Source: Terriglobia bacterium
GTDB lineage: Bacteria; Acidobacteriota; Terriglobia; Terriglobales; Acidobacteriaceae
Reading direction: 5' to 3'
Length of the DNA stretch: 42,503 nt
Assembly (NCBI GenBank): GCA_020073385.1
Contig: JAIQFH010000060.1
Coordinates: 1-42,503, forward strand
Position numbers and translations under genes: made by a program. The notes below the pieces were generated by a model. That model was not told the DNA's origin, did no database searches, and saw nothing but the letters and a program-made list of their open reading frames with translations. Shown one piece after another: positions 1 to 8,954 of this stretch. The number at the start of each line of letters is the position of its first letter. Position 1 is the stretch's first letter.

Positions 1-2
1 CA

Positions 3-3000
3 AGTGCTTCGGCAAAAGCCGCCGACAGCGATAAGGAAGAATCCAAGCCCGAGGAGAAGGCGTTCAAGGGAATGAAGTACCGGCTGGTTGGCCCGTTTCG
101 CGGAGGCCGGTCGCTGACGGCCGCAGGCATTCCCGGTGATCCAACCACCTATTATTTCGGCGCGACCGGCGGAGGAGTCTGGAAGTCGACCGACGCCGCC
201 ATGACATGGTCGCCGGTATTCGACAAAGAGGGGACGTCGGCGATCGGCAGCATCGCGGTCGCGAACTCGAATCACAATGTCGTCTACGTTGGAACCGGCG
301 AAGCTTGCATTCGCGGCAACATCTCCCATGGGGATGGGGTCTACAAGACTTTGGATGGCGGGAAGACGTGGAAGAACGTTGGCTTGCGCGATTCGCGTGC
401 GATCGGCAAGGTCATCATCAATCCGATGAACCCTGACATCGCCTTCGTGGCGGCGCTCGGGCATCCGTTTGGGCCGAACCCCGAGCGTGGCATTTTCCGT
501 ACGACTGACGGCGGGAAGACTTGGGAGAAAGTTCTCTATAAAGACGAGAATACCGGCGGAATCGATGTGGCCTTCGATCCCCATAATCCCAACATTCTTT
601 TCGCCGCGCTCTGGCAGGCGCGCCGCACTTCGTGGAGTATGGCCAGCGGCGGCCCCGGCAGCGGCATCTACCGGTCGAACGACGGCGGCACGACTTGGAA
701 GCATCTTGAGGAGCACGGACTTCCTAAAGGACCGTACGGCAAGATCGGAGTGGCCGTGGCGGCGAATTCCGAACGTGTGTACGCGCTGATCGAGGCACAC
801 AATCCCGACGGCGGGCTGTATCGGTCCGATGATGGCGGCGAGTCGTGGCAGTTGGTAAACCCCAGCCACAGCTTGTGGCAGCGGCCGTGGTATTACATGC
901 ACGTGATTGCCGATCCGCGCGACGAAAACGTGCTCTACATCATGGATGTGGACGCCTACAAGTCCACCGATGGCGGGCATCTCTTCAACAAGGTGCACGT
1001 GCCTCACGGCGACAATCACGGATTGTGGATTGATCCGGCGAACACGAAGCGCATGATCGCCTCGAACGATGGCGGAGTCACCGTCACACTCGATGGCGGC
1101 AAGAACTGGACGCCGCAGGACAACCAGCCGACGGCGCAGTTCTATCACGTCACGACCGACACGGCGATTCCTTATCGCGTCTATGGGCCTCAGCAGGATT
1201 CCGGAACCGTGGCCATTAGCAGCCGGAGTGACGAGGGCTCCATCAGCCGCATTGACTGGTATGACGTGGGTGGCGGAGAGGCGGGATACATCGCGCCATA
1301 TCCGCCTGATCCAAATATTGTTTACGCGGCGGACTACCAGGGAAACATCACGCGCTACGACCGGCACATCGGGCAGGTCAAGTCGATCACCGAGCAGCCA
1401 GAACTCTCGGACGCTCACGGCGCGGCCAATCTGGAGCACCGCTTCCAGTGGACCGCTCCGGTCATGATTTCTCTGCACGATCCGGAAACGCTGTACCACG
1501 CAGGCGAAGTCCTGTTCAAGACGACCGATGGCGGAGTGCACTGGCAGGCGATCAGTCCCGACCTGACCCGCAATGACAAGAGCAAACAAAAGGTGTCGGG
1601 CGGCGATATCACGCTCGATGATTCCGGAACTGAGTACTACGACACCATCTTTGCGCTGGCGGAATCGCCTCTGAAGAAGGGCCTGCTGTGGGTGGGAACC
1701 GATGACGGCCTGATCCAGATTACACAGGACGAAGGCAAGACCTGGACGAACATCACCCCCAAGGACATGCCGGAGTGGAGCCGCGTCAGCCAGATCGATG
1801 CGTCGGCGTTTGATGCGGGGACCGCGTATGTGGCGGTCGATCGGCATCAGTTCGACGATCTGAAACCGTACATCTACAAGACCAGCGATTACGGCAAGAC
1901 CTGGACGAAGCTCGGCAATGGGATTCCAGACACGACGTTCGTCCGCGTGGTTCGCGAAGACCCGAAAAAGAAAGGTCTGCTTTACGCCGGGACTGAGATG
2001 GGGATTTTCGTATCGTTCAACGATGGGACGAACTGGCGGCCGTTGAAGCTGAATCTGCCGACGACGCCTGTCCACGATCTCGTGATCAAAGACAATGATC
2101 TGGTCGTTGCCACTCACGGGCGGGCATTCTGGATTCTCGATGATCTGAGCCCGTTGCGGCAGTACAGCGATGAGATCGCTGCCAAGGATGCATTCTTGTA
2201 CAAGCCGGCGATGGCTTACCGCATGCAAGCGGGAGCGAGTGCAGAGCGGCATCCGTCGAAGCGGACGGGACAGAATCCACCGGCAGGGGCCGTGATCTAT
2301 TACTTCCTCAAGGATGCCCCCAAGAAAGATGCGGAGGCCAAGATTGAGATTCTGGATGCATCGGGTAAAGTCGTCCGCAAGTACTCCAGCACTGAGAACG
2401 AACCGCTGGAGGAGCCACTCGATCCTGATGACAAGAAGCCGGAAAAGCAGCTGAAGCCGGACGCTGGGCTGAATCGCTTCGTCTGGGATCTGCGGTATGA
2501 AGAGGCGCATCGCGTGCCCGGCTATTACCTGTGGGAATACGGATCCGGCGCGCGGGGTCCGGTGGCTGTGCCGGGGCATTATCAGGTACGGCTCACCGTA
2601 GGCGGCCAGAGCCAGACGGCGGACTTCGATTTGAAGCTTGATCCGCGGGTGAAGGTCAGCCAGGCGGATCTGGAAGCGCAGTTCAATCTGCTGATGGAGA
2701 CGCGCGATGAGCTGAGCCGCGTGTACGACGCCGTCAACCAGATTCAGGATGTGCGCGGACAGCTCTCAGGGCTGAAGCGGCGGCTGCCCGAGAATGCCAG
2801 CGCCAAGAACATCGTGGCGTCGGCCGACGACTTGGAGAAGAAGCTGGTCGCGGTTCGGGATGGGATTGTGAACCTGGATATCAGCGCCAATGAGGATTCT
2901 CTGGCCTATCCTCCGCAACTGGACGCCAAGCTGGCTTTCCTGGCTATGGACGCGGGATCGGCCGACTCAGCGCCGACCGAAGCCGAACAGCGACAACTGG

Positions 3001-3161
3001 AAAAGCTGAAACGGCAGAGCGGGGAATTGCTTGCGAAGTGGGAAGATCTGCAACGCCGCGATCTGGCGGCATTCCAGAAGATGGCGGCGGAGGGTAGCCT
3101 GTCGACGGTGATGGTGCCGCCGGCTGGAAGGACTGCCGAAGAGCCTGTTGCTGCACATTGA
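3..3161 (+). CDS. Sortilin/VPS10-like BNR-repeat exported protein, 5' truncated
   Basis: The frame is open from base 3, upstream of the first ATG at 72, so the start and probably a signal peptide lie before the window. About eleven Asp-box motifs of the form S/T-x-D-G-G-x-T-W recur through the first 650 residues (for example KTLDGGKTW, RTTDGGKTW, ITQDEGKTW). These mark the multi-bladed beta-propeller of sortilin-like and BNR/glycosidase-like proteins. The family opening G-P-F-R-G-G-R-S is present near the first ATG. The last ~300 residues, after the propeller, form a charged region with a helical segment rich in Glu, Lys and Leu. Such proteins are common in Acidobacteria and Bacteroidetes and are usually exported; the ligand or substrate is unknown. 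Asp boxes alone do not prove sialidase activity, and I do not assign an enzyme function. Confidence 0.85.
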   Translation, partial: SASAKAADSDKEESKPEEKAFKGMKYRLVGPFRGGRSLTAAGIPGDPTTYYFGATGGGVWKSTDAAMTWSPVFDKEGTSAIGSIAVANSNHNVVYVGTGEACIRGNISHGDGVYKTLDGGKTWKNVGLRDSRAIGKVIINPMNPDIAFVAALGHPFGPNPERGIFRTTDGGKTWEKVLYKDENTGGIDVAFDPHNPNILFAALWQARRTSWSMASGGPGSGIYRSNDGGTTWKHLEEHGLPKGPYGKIGVAVAANSERVYALIEAHNPDGGLYRSDDGGESWQLVNPSHSLWQRPWYYMHVIADPRDENVLYIMDVDAYKSTDGGHLFNKVHVPHGDNHGLWIDPANTKRMIASNDGGVTVTLDGGKNWTPQDNQPTAQFYHVTTDTAIPYRVYGPQQDSGTVAISSRSDEGSISRIDWYDVGGGEAGYIAPYPPDPNIVYAADYQGNITRYDRHIGQVKSITEQPELSDAHGAANLEHRFQWTAPVMISLHDPETLYHAGEVLFKTTDGGVHWQAISPDLTRNDKSKQKVSGGDITLDDSGTEYYDTIFALAESPLKKGLLWVGTDDGLIQITQDEGKTWTNITPKDMPEWSRVSQIDASAFDAGTAYVAVDRHQFDDLKPYIYKTSDYGKTWTKLGNGIPDTTFVRVVREDPKKKGLLYAGTEMGIFVSFNDGTNWRPLKLNLPTTPVHDLVIKDNDLVVATHGRAFWILDDLSPLRQYSDEIAAKDAFLYKPAMAYRMQAGASAERHPSKRTGQNPPAGAVIYYFLKDAPKKDAEAKIEILDASGKVVRKYSSTENEPLEEPLDPDDKKPEKQLKPDAGLNRFVWDLRYEEAHRVPGYYLWEYGSGARGPVAVPGHYQVRLTVGGQSQTADFDLKLDPRVKVSQADLEAQFNLLMETRDELSRVYDAVNQIQDVRGQLSGLKRRLPENASAKNIVASADDLEKKLVAVRDGIVNLDISANEDSLAYPPQLDAKLAFLAMDAGSADSAPTEAEQRQLEKLKRQSGELLAKWEDLQRRDLAAFQKMAAEGSLSTVMVPPAGRTAEEPVAAH

Positions 3162-3175
3162 TGGTTGGGCCTTAA

Positions 3176-3242
3176 GGTCTTGGGGGTTAGGTGTTAGAAC
3201 CTGACTCCCGACCTCAGACCTCAGACCTCAGAACCCAAGACC
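3176..3242. repeat. Word-type hairpin with (ACCTCAG)x3
   Basis: GGTCTTGGG at 3176-3184 pairs perfectly with CCCAAGACC at 3234-3242. Between the arms the 7-base unit ACCTCAG is repeated three times without error (3211-3231). It lies just after the stop of the BNR-repeat gene and could end its transcript, but no U-run follows. Its layout resembles the unrelated-sequence hairpins at 22658, 36794 and 40191. Confidence 0.6.
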
Positions 3243-3633
3243 GAAGACCGGCGCTCTGAAAAGTCGCTACTTCCTCGTAAGCAGTACCATTCTCGATTAC
3301 TTCTATTACTTCCGTGCCACGCTCCTAGCACTGTTGGGCCCTGTTCCTTCCTCGGATGCGTTGCTATTGTGCCGATAGAGTTGTTGAGGTTCTCCCCTTG
3401 AGGTGAACGTACACAGCCGAAGTGGGGGGCGTGATATGCGAATGATGCATCTGTGCTATGCGGCAATAGGCTTTGCGGTGGCCCGTTGGATTTTCCGGCG
3501 GCAAGCATTGCCAGCCGTAGACCCGGTTACCCGTTTTCGGTCACAGGGCCTTTTGTAGACGGTTTCTCGAAAAGCTCGGGCGCGCGCACCCGTTGCGCCT
3601 CCATTTCGTCCTACGCGCGCCCCACGCTTCCAC

Positions 3634-3667
3634 CCTTGGTACTGTTACCAAGGTTTGCCGGTATAAT
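3634..3667 (+). promoter_or_regulatory. Consensus -10 TATAAT with an overlapping palindromic operator candidate
   Basis: A perfect 8-base inverted repeat, CCTTGGTA and TACCAAGG, with a 4-base spacer spans 3634-3653. A consensus TATAAT follows at 3662-3667. The palindrome covers the position where the -35 element would lie, so a bound protein would block polymerase. No strong -35 is visible, which would suit an activated or repressed promoter. It lies 85 bases before the start at 3752. The regulator is unknown. Confidence 0.5.
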
Positions 3668-3751
3668 CCCTGTTTTATCCCACTCTCCATACAATTGCCC
3701 TAGAGACTGTCTCTCCGATCCTGATTTCTTTGGGAGCGGTCCCTTCCGTCC

Positions 3752-4624
3752 ATGTCTCGGCTCTCCCGAATTCGGCTGCTTCTGTCGATCATGCTACTGG
3801 TGCCTCTCGGGGCGATCCGGGCGGCGGCGCAGGACGATCCCGACCAGATGTCCTTGGGGGACGTCGCCCGCAGCCTCCGCAAGAAGACTCCTCTGACAAA
3901 GCCTGTCATTGACGACGACAATCTGCCGCAGGTCATGCAGCAGGCCGATCACCATGAGGCCGGACCGGGGCTGCGGTTTCTGATGACAGGCGAAAGCAGA
4001 GGGTTTCAAGTGTCCGTTCCGGACGCGACCTGCAGCCTTGCCTTCACAGCCAACGTGAAGTCACTGCTCTCCGGCCAGTATGACCAGATGGATCTTCCAC
4101 CCACAGAAATGGCGAAGATCGAAGCAAAGGCTGTGGTGGAAGGGGATGCGTTAACCATTCCCGTGTTCAATGGCACCCAATGGCATCTGAGTGAACTGGC
4201 GGTCGCATTTACGGTGGTCAAGAAAGCGAAATCAGTTGTCGTACCCTGGAACCAGGATGGCGCGAGCTCGACGTCTGCGGATGGCACAGCGTCGTTAACG
4301 CGGGAGATAGGAGCCGATGCATTCCAGCAGGTGCGTCCAGAGAAAAGGCCGGACGTCACGGTGATCTACCGGATGCGGACCGCGGCGCTGCCGTGGTCTA
4401 ACGCAGTCTTTAGCGCGCCGCTGAATGTGGAACTCGATCCCGGCGAAGAATGGCACTGGGCCATCGTGCAGGCCAAGGGGTATCCGCCGGAAACATATGC
4501 CAGTGAGAATGGATCAGCCGCCCGCCGCCCGGCGACAAATCAGCGACTCTCGCCTGCTGCGGTTTCGCTCACTACGAGCACGCCGGATAGCGCACTGCCA
4601 TCTGTACCTCAGAATACCCAGTAA
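3752..4624 (+). CDS. Secreted protein of unknown function
   Basis: This 290-residue protein begins with a clear signal peptide: Arg at 3 and 6, a Leu/Ile-rich core, and an A-A-A-Q junction near residue 26. It is followed by the segment L-G-D-V-A-R-S-L-R-K, which I associate with exported acidobacterial proteins of no known role. The middle part is mixed alpha/beta with no metal-binding or catalytic motif that I recognise. The C-terminal ~40 residues are rich in Pro, Ser, Thr and Ala and probably disordered. It is a single gene, convergent with the DUF3857 pair 22 bases downstream, and probably transcribed from the TATAAT site 85 bases upstream. I do not recognise a family and propose no activity. 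Confidence 0.75.
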   Translation: MSRLSRIRLLLSIMLLVPLGAIRAAAQDDPDQMSLGDVARSLRKKTPLTKPVIDDDNLPQVMQQADHHEAGPGLRFLMTGESRGFQVSVPDATCSLAFTANVKSLLSGQYDQMDLPPTEMAKIEAKAVVEGDALTIPVFNGTQWHLSELAVAFTVVKKAKSVVVPWNQDGASSTSADGTASLTREIGADAFQQVRPEKRPDVTVIYRMRTAALPWSNAVFSAPLNVELDPGEEWHWAIVQAKGYPPETYASENGSAARRPATNQRLSPAAVSLTTSTPDSALPSVPQNTQ

Positions 4625-4646
4625 TTCAGTTTCCATCCGTAACAGC

Positions 4647-6629
4647 TTACTTCGCTCCTGCCTTCAACACGACCGTGTTGCGTTCGTCGCTGCCAATCTG
4701 GCGGTAGAACTTTTTCAGTTCGTCGGCCTTGGCAACCGGCACGCTGAGCTCTTTCACCTCGAAGGTACGGCTGTAGTGAATAACATTGCCCTTTACTTCG
4801 GTCTTCGAGTGATAGCTGGCAAAGCCGTAATCTGCATCAAGGGGTGGAGGCACATCGTCGACTACTAAGCCCGCCGGAATTGTGATGTCAAAGGTGTCGG
4901 TGTCGCGGGAGGGGCCTTCGAATTCAATGGGGAACTTGCGTGGTTCCTTCGTCTCCAATAGGCCGCTGGTTTTGATTCCCAGAACACGCGGACGGACTAG
5001 TATCAAACCACCGGCATTCTTCGCATAACCCTGGGCTTCGAAGGTGTAGTTGAAACCAAAAGGCTGGTCGGTCTGATTGAGATTGGTAATAGAGGCTTTG
5101 GTAATCCGAAACAGAGAAAGTGAACCGGCAAGCAGATCCTCGATCGGTTTGACGCGGTCTGGAGCATTGGTTACGGTCCGCAGGCGTGCGCGCTCGACCC
5201 AGGCTCGATCTCCCATGCGCGTCTCGGTAACATCGCCTTTCAATGTGCCGCTAGGATCAAGGGTCAGCGTCCCGGTCCGTACGATGCTGTTCATGGCGGG
5301 TGCCTGTTTCGGCAGTTCGACGAGTTCTCCACCTTCCGAAGTCACAAGCAAACCATAGTTCTCCTGCAGGTAGCCGCCGATTTCTCCGAAGGGCGTCAGT
5401 TCATTCGTGGGATCGAAATAAAGAAGCGTGCCAAGGCGAGGGTGCTGAACGGTGGCGACAAGCGAGGGGTCGGAAAGGCCCGCCGGCAATTTCATCGCGA
5501 TAATGGCGTGATTAAAGCCAATCCTGGCAGGGGTCTCGGGGAATATAGCGCCGCGTTCCACGTTGATGAGCACATAGAATGACTCGACTCCAATCTGGCT
5601 GAGCATGGAACTCATCAAAGTTGCTTTGTCCTTGCAGTCGCCGTAGTGATGAGTGAAAACTTCGGATGCAGCATGCGGCTGCCAGCCCCCGACACCCAGT
5701 TCGATCGCCACATAACGAATATCGTGCTGCACAAAATACCCGATCGCCTTCATCTTCTCCAGTTGAGTCTTGCCAGATGCCGTCAGACTTGCGACCTGCT
5801 GGTTGATTTGCGGCGATGCATCGCGGCGGCCATTCGTCAGGTTCAGATACCACTTACCCATCTCCGGCCAACTCTTGAATCCGTTGATTGATGCCCCGCC
5901 GGGTGGAAAAAAGGAGACAGCCATCTGACCGGCGACGCCTTCAATGGGCGGCATCTCGGCCTCGTGCCGAATCGCCTTAATGTCACTGACAACCCATTCC
6001 CACTGATTTCCGCCGTTCTGGGTGGGCTTCACTTCGGAATAGTTGATCCACGATGTTTTGTATTCCCATCCGGGCGGAAGTTGCAGCGAGAAATGAAGCT
6101 CACGGCCGGGAATTTCACGCTGAAACATCCAGACCGTCTGCAACACCATGGGCTGCTCTTCTTCCTCGTACTCGTAACCGACAATATTCCCGGGATCGGC
6201 AGCGGGTATCTGCAGCAATTTGTCCTTTACATCGGAGATCAATTCACTGCCCACAACTTTGGGAAGAGAGACTTCAATGGCTTCTTTGTCCTTCACTTCA
6301 TAATCTTTGCCCTGTGCCGGGATGCACCAACCACGCAGGCCATTGATCTTGCTGTGAGCGTTAAACGAAACCGCGGCAATTCCGTAGTCGCGGCCACTCG
6401 GGCGAAGGATTTTGTATGCAATGCGGACGTGCGTTTTGATCTTCTCCACAGACTGCACGTTGACGTTTCGCTCGGCGTACAGCAGCACCGCATCGGTCTT
6501 CTCGTCATGCGCCGGCAGAGGGACGGAGGCGACAGCGTGCATCCACTGAGGCGCGTCGCCAGCCAAAGCTGGTCGTACCAAGGCAAGCACGCAGACGGCA
6601 GTGATTAGCAGCGATTGCAGGGTTCTCAT
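4647..6629 (-). CDS. DUF3857/transglutaminase-like exported protein, Cys present
   Basis: The protein has about 660 residues. The N-terminal half matches the DUF3857 pattern (predicted beta-rich, with segments such as V-R-I-A-Y-K-I-L-R-P-S-G). It is followed by a transglutaminase-like core with the family motif Y-G-D-C-K-D-K-A, which supplies the catalytic Cys, then a His-containing segment and F-D-P-T-N-E with the Asp. I chose the ATG at 6629 because it opens a typical signal peptide (M-R-T-L-Q-S-L-L-I-T-A ending A-L-A) and sits one base after the upstream stop. An ATG at 6680 has the better Shine-Dalgarno (GAGGA) and would add 17 residues before the signal, so the start is not settled. It is in an operon with its paralogue upstream. 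Transglutaminase-like folds can cross-link or hydrolyse proteins; the target here is unknown. Confidence 0.85.
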   Translation of the reverse strand: MRTLQSLLITAVCVLALVRPALAGDAPQWMHAVASVPLPAHDEKTDAVLLYAERNVNVQSVEKIKTHVRIAYKILRPSGRDYGIAAVSFNAHSKINGLRGWCIPAQGKDYEVKDKEAIEVSLPKVVGSELISDVKDKLLQIPAADPGNIVGYEYEEEEQPMVLQTVWMFQREIPGRELHFSLQLPPGWEYKTSWINYSEVKPTQNGGNQWEWVVSDIKAIRHEAEMPPIEGVAGQMAVSFFPPGGASINGFKSWPEMGKWYLNLTNGRRDASPQINQQVASLTASGKTQLEKMKAIGYFVQHDIRYVAIELGVGGWQPHAASEVFTHHYGDCKDKATLMSSMLSQIGVESFYVLINVERGAIFPETPARIGFNHAIIAMKLPAGLSDPSLVATVQHPRLGTLLYFDPTNELTPFGEIGGYLQENYGLLVTSEGGELVELPKQAPAMNSIVRTGTLTLDPSGTLKGDVTETRMGDRAWVERARLRTVTNAPDRVKPIEDLLAGSLSLFRITKASITNLNQTDQPFGFNYTFEAQGYAKNAGGLILVRPRVLGIKTSGLLETKEPRKFPIEFEGPSRDTDTFDITIPAGLVVDDVPPPLDADYGFASYHSKTEVKGNVIHYSRTFEVKELSVPVAKADELKKFYRQIGSDERNTVVLKAGAK

Positions 6630-6630
6630 C

Positions 6631-8610
6631 TTAGTTACCGCCAGTGGATGCACCGGGCGACAATGTGACTTGTTCTTCATCGACAGTCCTCACAACCTGA
6701 AAAATTTTGCGCAGAGTGTCGTAATTTTCCTTCGGAAGCAGCACGACATCGACGTTCAAGACCCGGTTCAGGTGCAACGCTCCCTTTTCGTTCTTGGCTT
6801 CGAGATTGTAGGTGATCGCTTTGGCATCGAGCTTCTGCGGTTCGGGCACGCTGGAAATTTGCCATCCCAGAGGCAGATCGATGGTGATGTCGTCCGACCG
6901 TTGAAATGGGAATTCAAAATAAATAGGGTGCACACGATTCGCGTGATCGAAAAGGTGCTTTTCCGGTGCACTGAATAGCCCAACCGGCAGAAGGGCGCGT
7001 CGCCCCGCTGCTGAAATCCAGCCGGGTACCTTCAGGGTGTATTCAGCGACCAATGGCGATGTGGAGTTCTTCCAATCAGGCTGCTTGGTAAGTTCGACCT
7101 CGCTGCCGATCGGAATTGCTTCTTTGACTTCGTCCTCCAGGAATTTCTTGTGGTCAGCGTCGTCTGAAAAGCGCTGGTCTACGCGGCGCTGGGAAGCCTC
7201 GAGTCCTGTGTACGTGACCACCAGTTTGCCTTCAAGCTCGCCCGTATCATTGAGCTTTAGTTCAGCTTTGCGCTGGATGGCCGACTCAGAACAGGCTGGC
7301 AGGGAGGTTAGGGCCCAGGTTCCGCCGTCTTTGTCGAGCTTCAATCCCTGGACAGAGGTTTCCACCCAAGGCAACATACCGAATGGTATGAATTCAGCAC
7401 CCGGATCGAAGAAGACGTCCTTCCCGTTGACCTTCACGACTACGACATTGGCATCCAGGCGCCCACCGTCCAGGCTGTTGGTGTGGAAGAAGTAATTACG
7501 ACGATCGGCCACCCACATGCCCGATGCCTCAAATCCGGCTGCCCGAGCCAGGGCGAGGAAAAGCCAGGTCAGTTCGGCGCCGTTGCCATATTGTTTCTTC
7601 CAGATTGCCTCGACGTTGGTGGGCTCTTTTTCTTTGTCTCTTTTCTGTTCCTGCTCGGTCTTTTCCTGCTCGTAACTCGTGTTGCGGATTTGCTGTACCC
7701 GGGCGTAGATCTTCTGCAGCTTAACTTCTGGGGAATCGCCGGGTGAAACGACGCTGGCTACCGCCTGCTCCATGGCTTTGCGTTTGCCGATGAAGGTCTC
7801 CAACTGGTCATTGCGCTTCTTTCCGAATTTCTTCCAGTATTTGTTGGCGTCGCTTTCGAATGAGTCTTCACTATAGATAAAGTCGACGCGGGGTTTTAGT
7901 TCGTTTTCCGGAGGCATATAGTCCTCCGTCTGAAACGCCGGGATGTCGGCTGCGTCCAGCGAAACAACTCGATTCGGTGCCTGAGCCGGTGGAGTAGTTC
8001 CGGGCGGCAGGAAGTTCCAAGTCCACCGCAGATTTACCGGCAGGGAATCGCTCGTATAAGGTTTCAGGGTGAACTTTGCCTTCTTTGTGAATAGCTCGTT
8101 GCTGAGAATCCAATGCGAGTCGATGATCAGGTATTCGGCGAGATTTTCGGTGTAGTAATACTCAAGAACGCTTCCGACTTGAACATCAGGGAGTGTGAAG
8201 GTTTTGGCCATGTACTTCACTCCCCGTGCCTTCACGATTGATTTGTCGAACGCCTTGCCGTTGAAATCGACGACTGTGCCATCGGGCTTGATGGTGCGCG
8301 CATGGATATTGACGATGTTGCCTTGGCCCTTGAAGAAAGGGATCTCGATATCGGCGTACTTTCGTCCCTCCTCCGTCAAAATCTTGATTCGGAAGTAGAC
8401 ATCCTCATGCGCGGTGAGGCCTCGATCGTCGCGATCGACCTGGCGGAACAGAATGATGGCAGGTGCTCCCGGAGCCTTCGGCTCGCTGGTCATCTTCAGT
8501 TCATCCGGTGAGACCGGTTGGAAGCTGACTGACCAGAGAGTGGACAAGGGAGTAATCAGAAAGGCAAAGATGGCAAATAGGAGAAGCTTTGAGCCCCAAC
8601 GAGTGGACAT
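6631..8610 (-). CDS. DUF3857/transglutaminase-like exported protein, catalytic Cys missing
   Basis: This paralogue of the next gene has about 659 residues and the same DUF3857 plus transglutaminase-like layout. Where the neighbour has Y-G-D-C-K-D-K, this protein has Y-G-N-G-A-E, so the usual nucleophile Cys is absent. The later His (F-F-H-T-N) and Asp (F-F-D-P-G-A) regions remain. It is probably a non-catalytic or binding form of the fold. The start at 8610 is supported by AGGTGA about nine bases upstream and by a signal-like N-terminus (S-T-R-W-G-S-K followed by L-L-L-F-A-I-F-A-F-L-I). A TTG at 8739 would give a 43-residue extension of unlikely composition. A near-consensus promoter lies 126 bases upstream, and the stop is followed within one base by the start of the second paralogue. 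Confidence 0.85.
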   Translation of the reverse strand: MSTRWGSKLLLFAIFAFLITPLSTLWSVSFQPVSPDELKMTSEPKAPGAPAIILFRQVDRDDRGLTAHEDVYFRIKILTEEGRKYADIEIPFFKGQGNIVNIHARTIKPDGTVVDFNGKAFDKSIVKARGVKYMAKTFTLPDVQVGSVLEYYYTENLAEYLIIDSHWILSNELFTKKAKFTLKPYTSDSLPVNLRWTWNFLPPGTTPPAQAPNRVVSLDAADIPAFQTEDYMPPENELKPRVDFIYSEDSFESDANKYWKKFGKKRNDQLETFIGKRKAMEQAVASVVSPGDSPEVKLQKIYARVQQIRNTSYEQEKTEQEQKRDKEKEPTNVEAIWKKQYGNGAELTWLFLALARAAGFEASGMWVADRRNYFFHTNSLDGGRLDANVVVVKVNGKDVFFDPGAEFIPFGMLPWVETSVQGLKLDKDGGTWALTSLPACSESAIQRKAELKLNDTGELEGKLVVTYTGLEASQRRVDQRFSDDADHKKFLEDEVKEAIPIGSEVELTKQPDWKNSTSPLVAEYTLKVPGWISAAGRRALLPVGLFSAPEKHLFDHANRVHPIYFEFPFQRSDDITIDLPLGWQISSVPEPQKLDAKAITYNLEAKNEKGALHLNRVLNVDVVLLPKENYDTLRKIFQVVRTVDEEQVTLSPGASTGGN

Positions 8611-8954
8611 GGCAATTTTCACCTGTGGCGTTCCGATTCGCTGCAGAATCCGCCAGCCTGAAGAGGGAAGGGGGGCCAGGGTAGCTCTGCAGTGCTTGCT
8701 AAACGGCCAATCAAGCACTCGACTTATGGGTCGAGACAATACATTCAGACCGTGGACCTGTCAAGAAGTTCAATGCGGATAGGAACATAGAATCGGCTTG
8801 CTGTCTGTGGCGACAATCACACTGGAAATCCGACGCTTCCGTGATGACTTCCCGAGCCAACCAGTGCTTTATGAGGGTGCCTCCTGGGGTTCCCGGTAAG
8901 GTCGTATTCACAGGCGTGCTAGACTAAAAAGCATCCCAAGAACCTGGGGCATCC
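8611..8954. other. Divergent intergenic region between the DUF3857 operon and purQ
   Basis: These 344 bases separate two divergent units. A minus-strand promoter at 8736-8764 serves the DUF3857 pair. I could not find a convincing -35/-10 pair for purQ; TAGACT near 8920 is the only weak candidate. Small open frames in either direction lack ribosome sites and protein-like sequence. Confidence 0.5.
8736..8764 (-). promoter_or_regulatory. Near-consensus sigma-70-type promoter
   Basis: Read on the minus strand, a perfect TTGACA (8764-8759) is followed by exactly 17 bases and then TATTGT (8741-8736). The predicted transcript start is near 8729, leaving a leader of about 120 bases before the ATG at 8610. 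It is the best housekeeping-type promoter in the window and would drive the two DUF3857 genes. Confidence 0.75.

Larger units (their letters stand above)
3162..3751. other. 590-base gap without a convincing gene
   Basis: The gap holds an inverted repeat with an internal 7-base tandem repeat (3176-3242) near its left end, and a promoter-like -10 overlapped by a palindrome (3634-3667) near its right end. An open frame at 3453-3896 runs through into the next gene in another frame and has no recognisable protein features. The middle of the gap shows nothing I can name. Confidence 0.6.

Noticed and set aside
3211..3231. Three tandem ACCTCAG units as a possible CRISPR remnant
   Set aside because: The units are seven bases long, have no spacers, and no cas gene is present.
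3453..3896. Plus-strand frame of 147 codons before the secreted-protein gene
   Set aside because: It runs through the palindrome and -10 site and overlaps the gene at 3752 in another frame; it has no ribosome site or known motif.
5964..6608. 214-codon frame opposite the DUF3857 gene
   Set aside because: It lies fully inside a well-supported coding region on the other strand and has no family signature.
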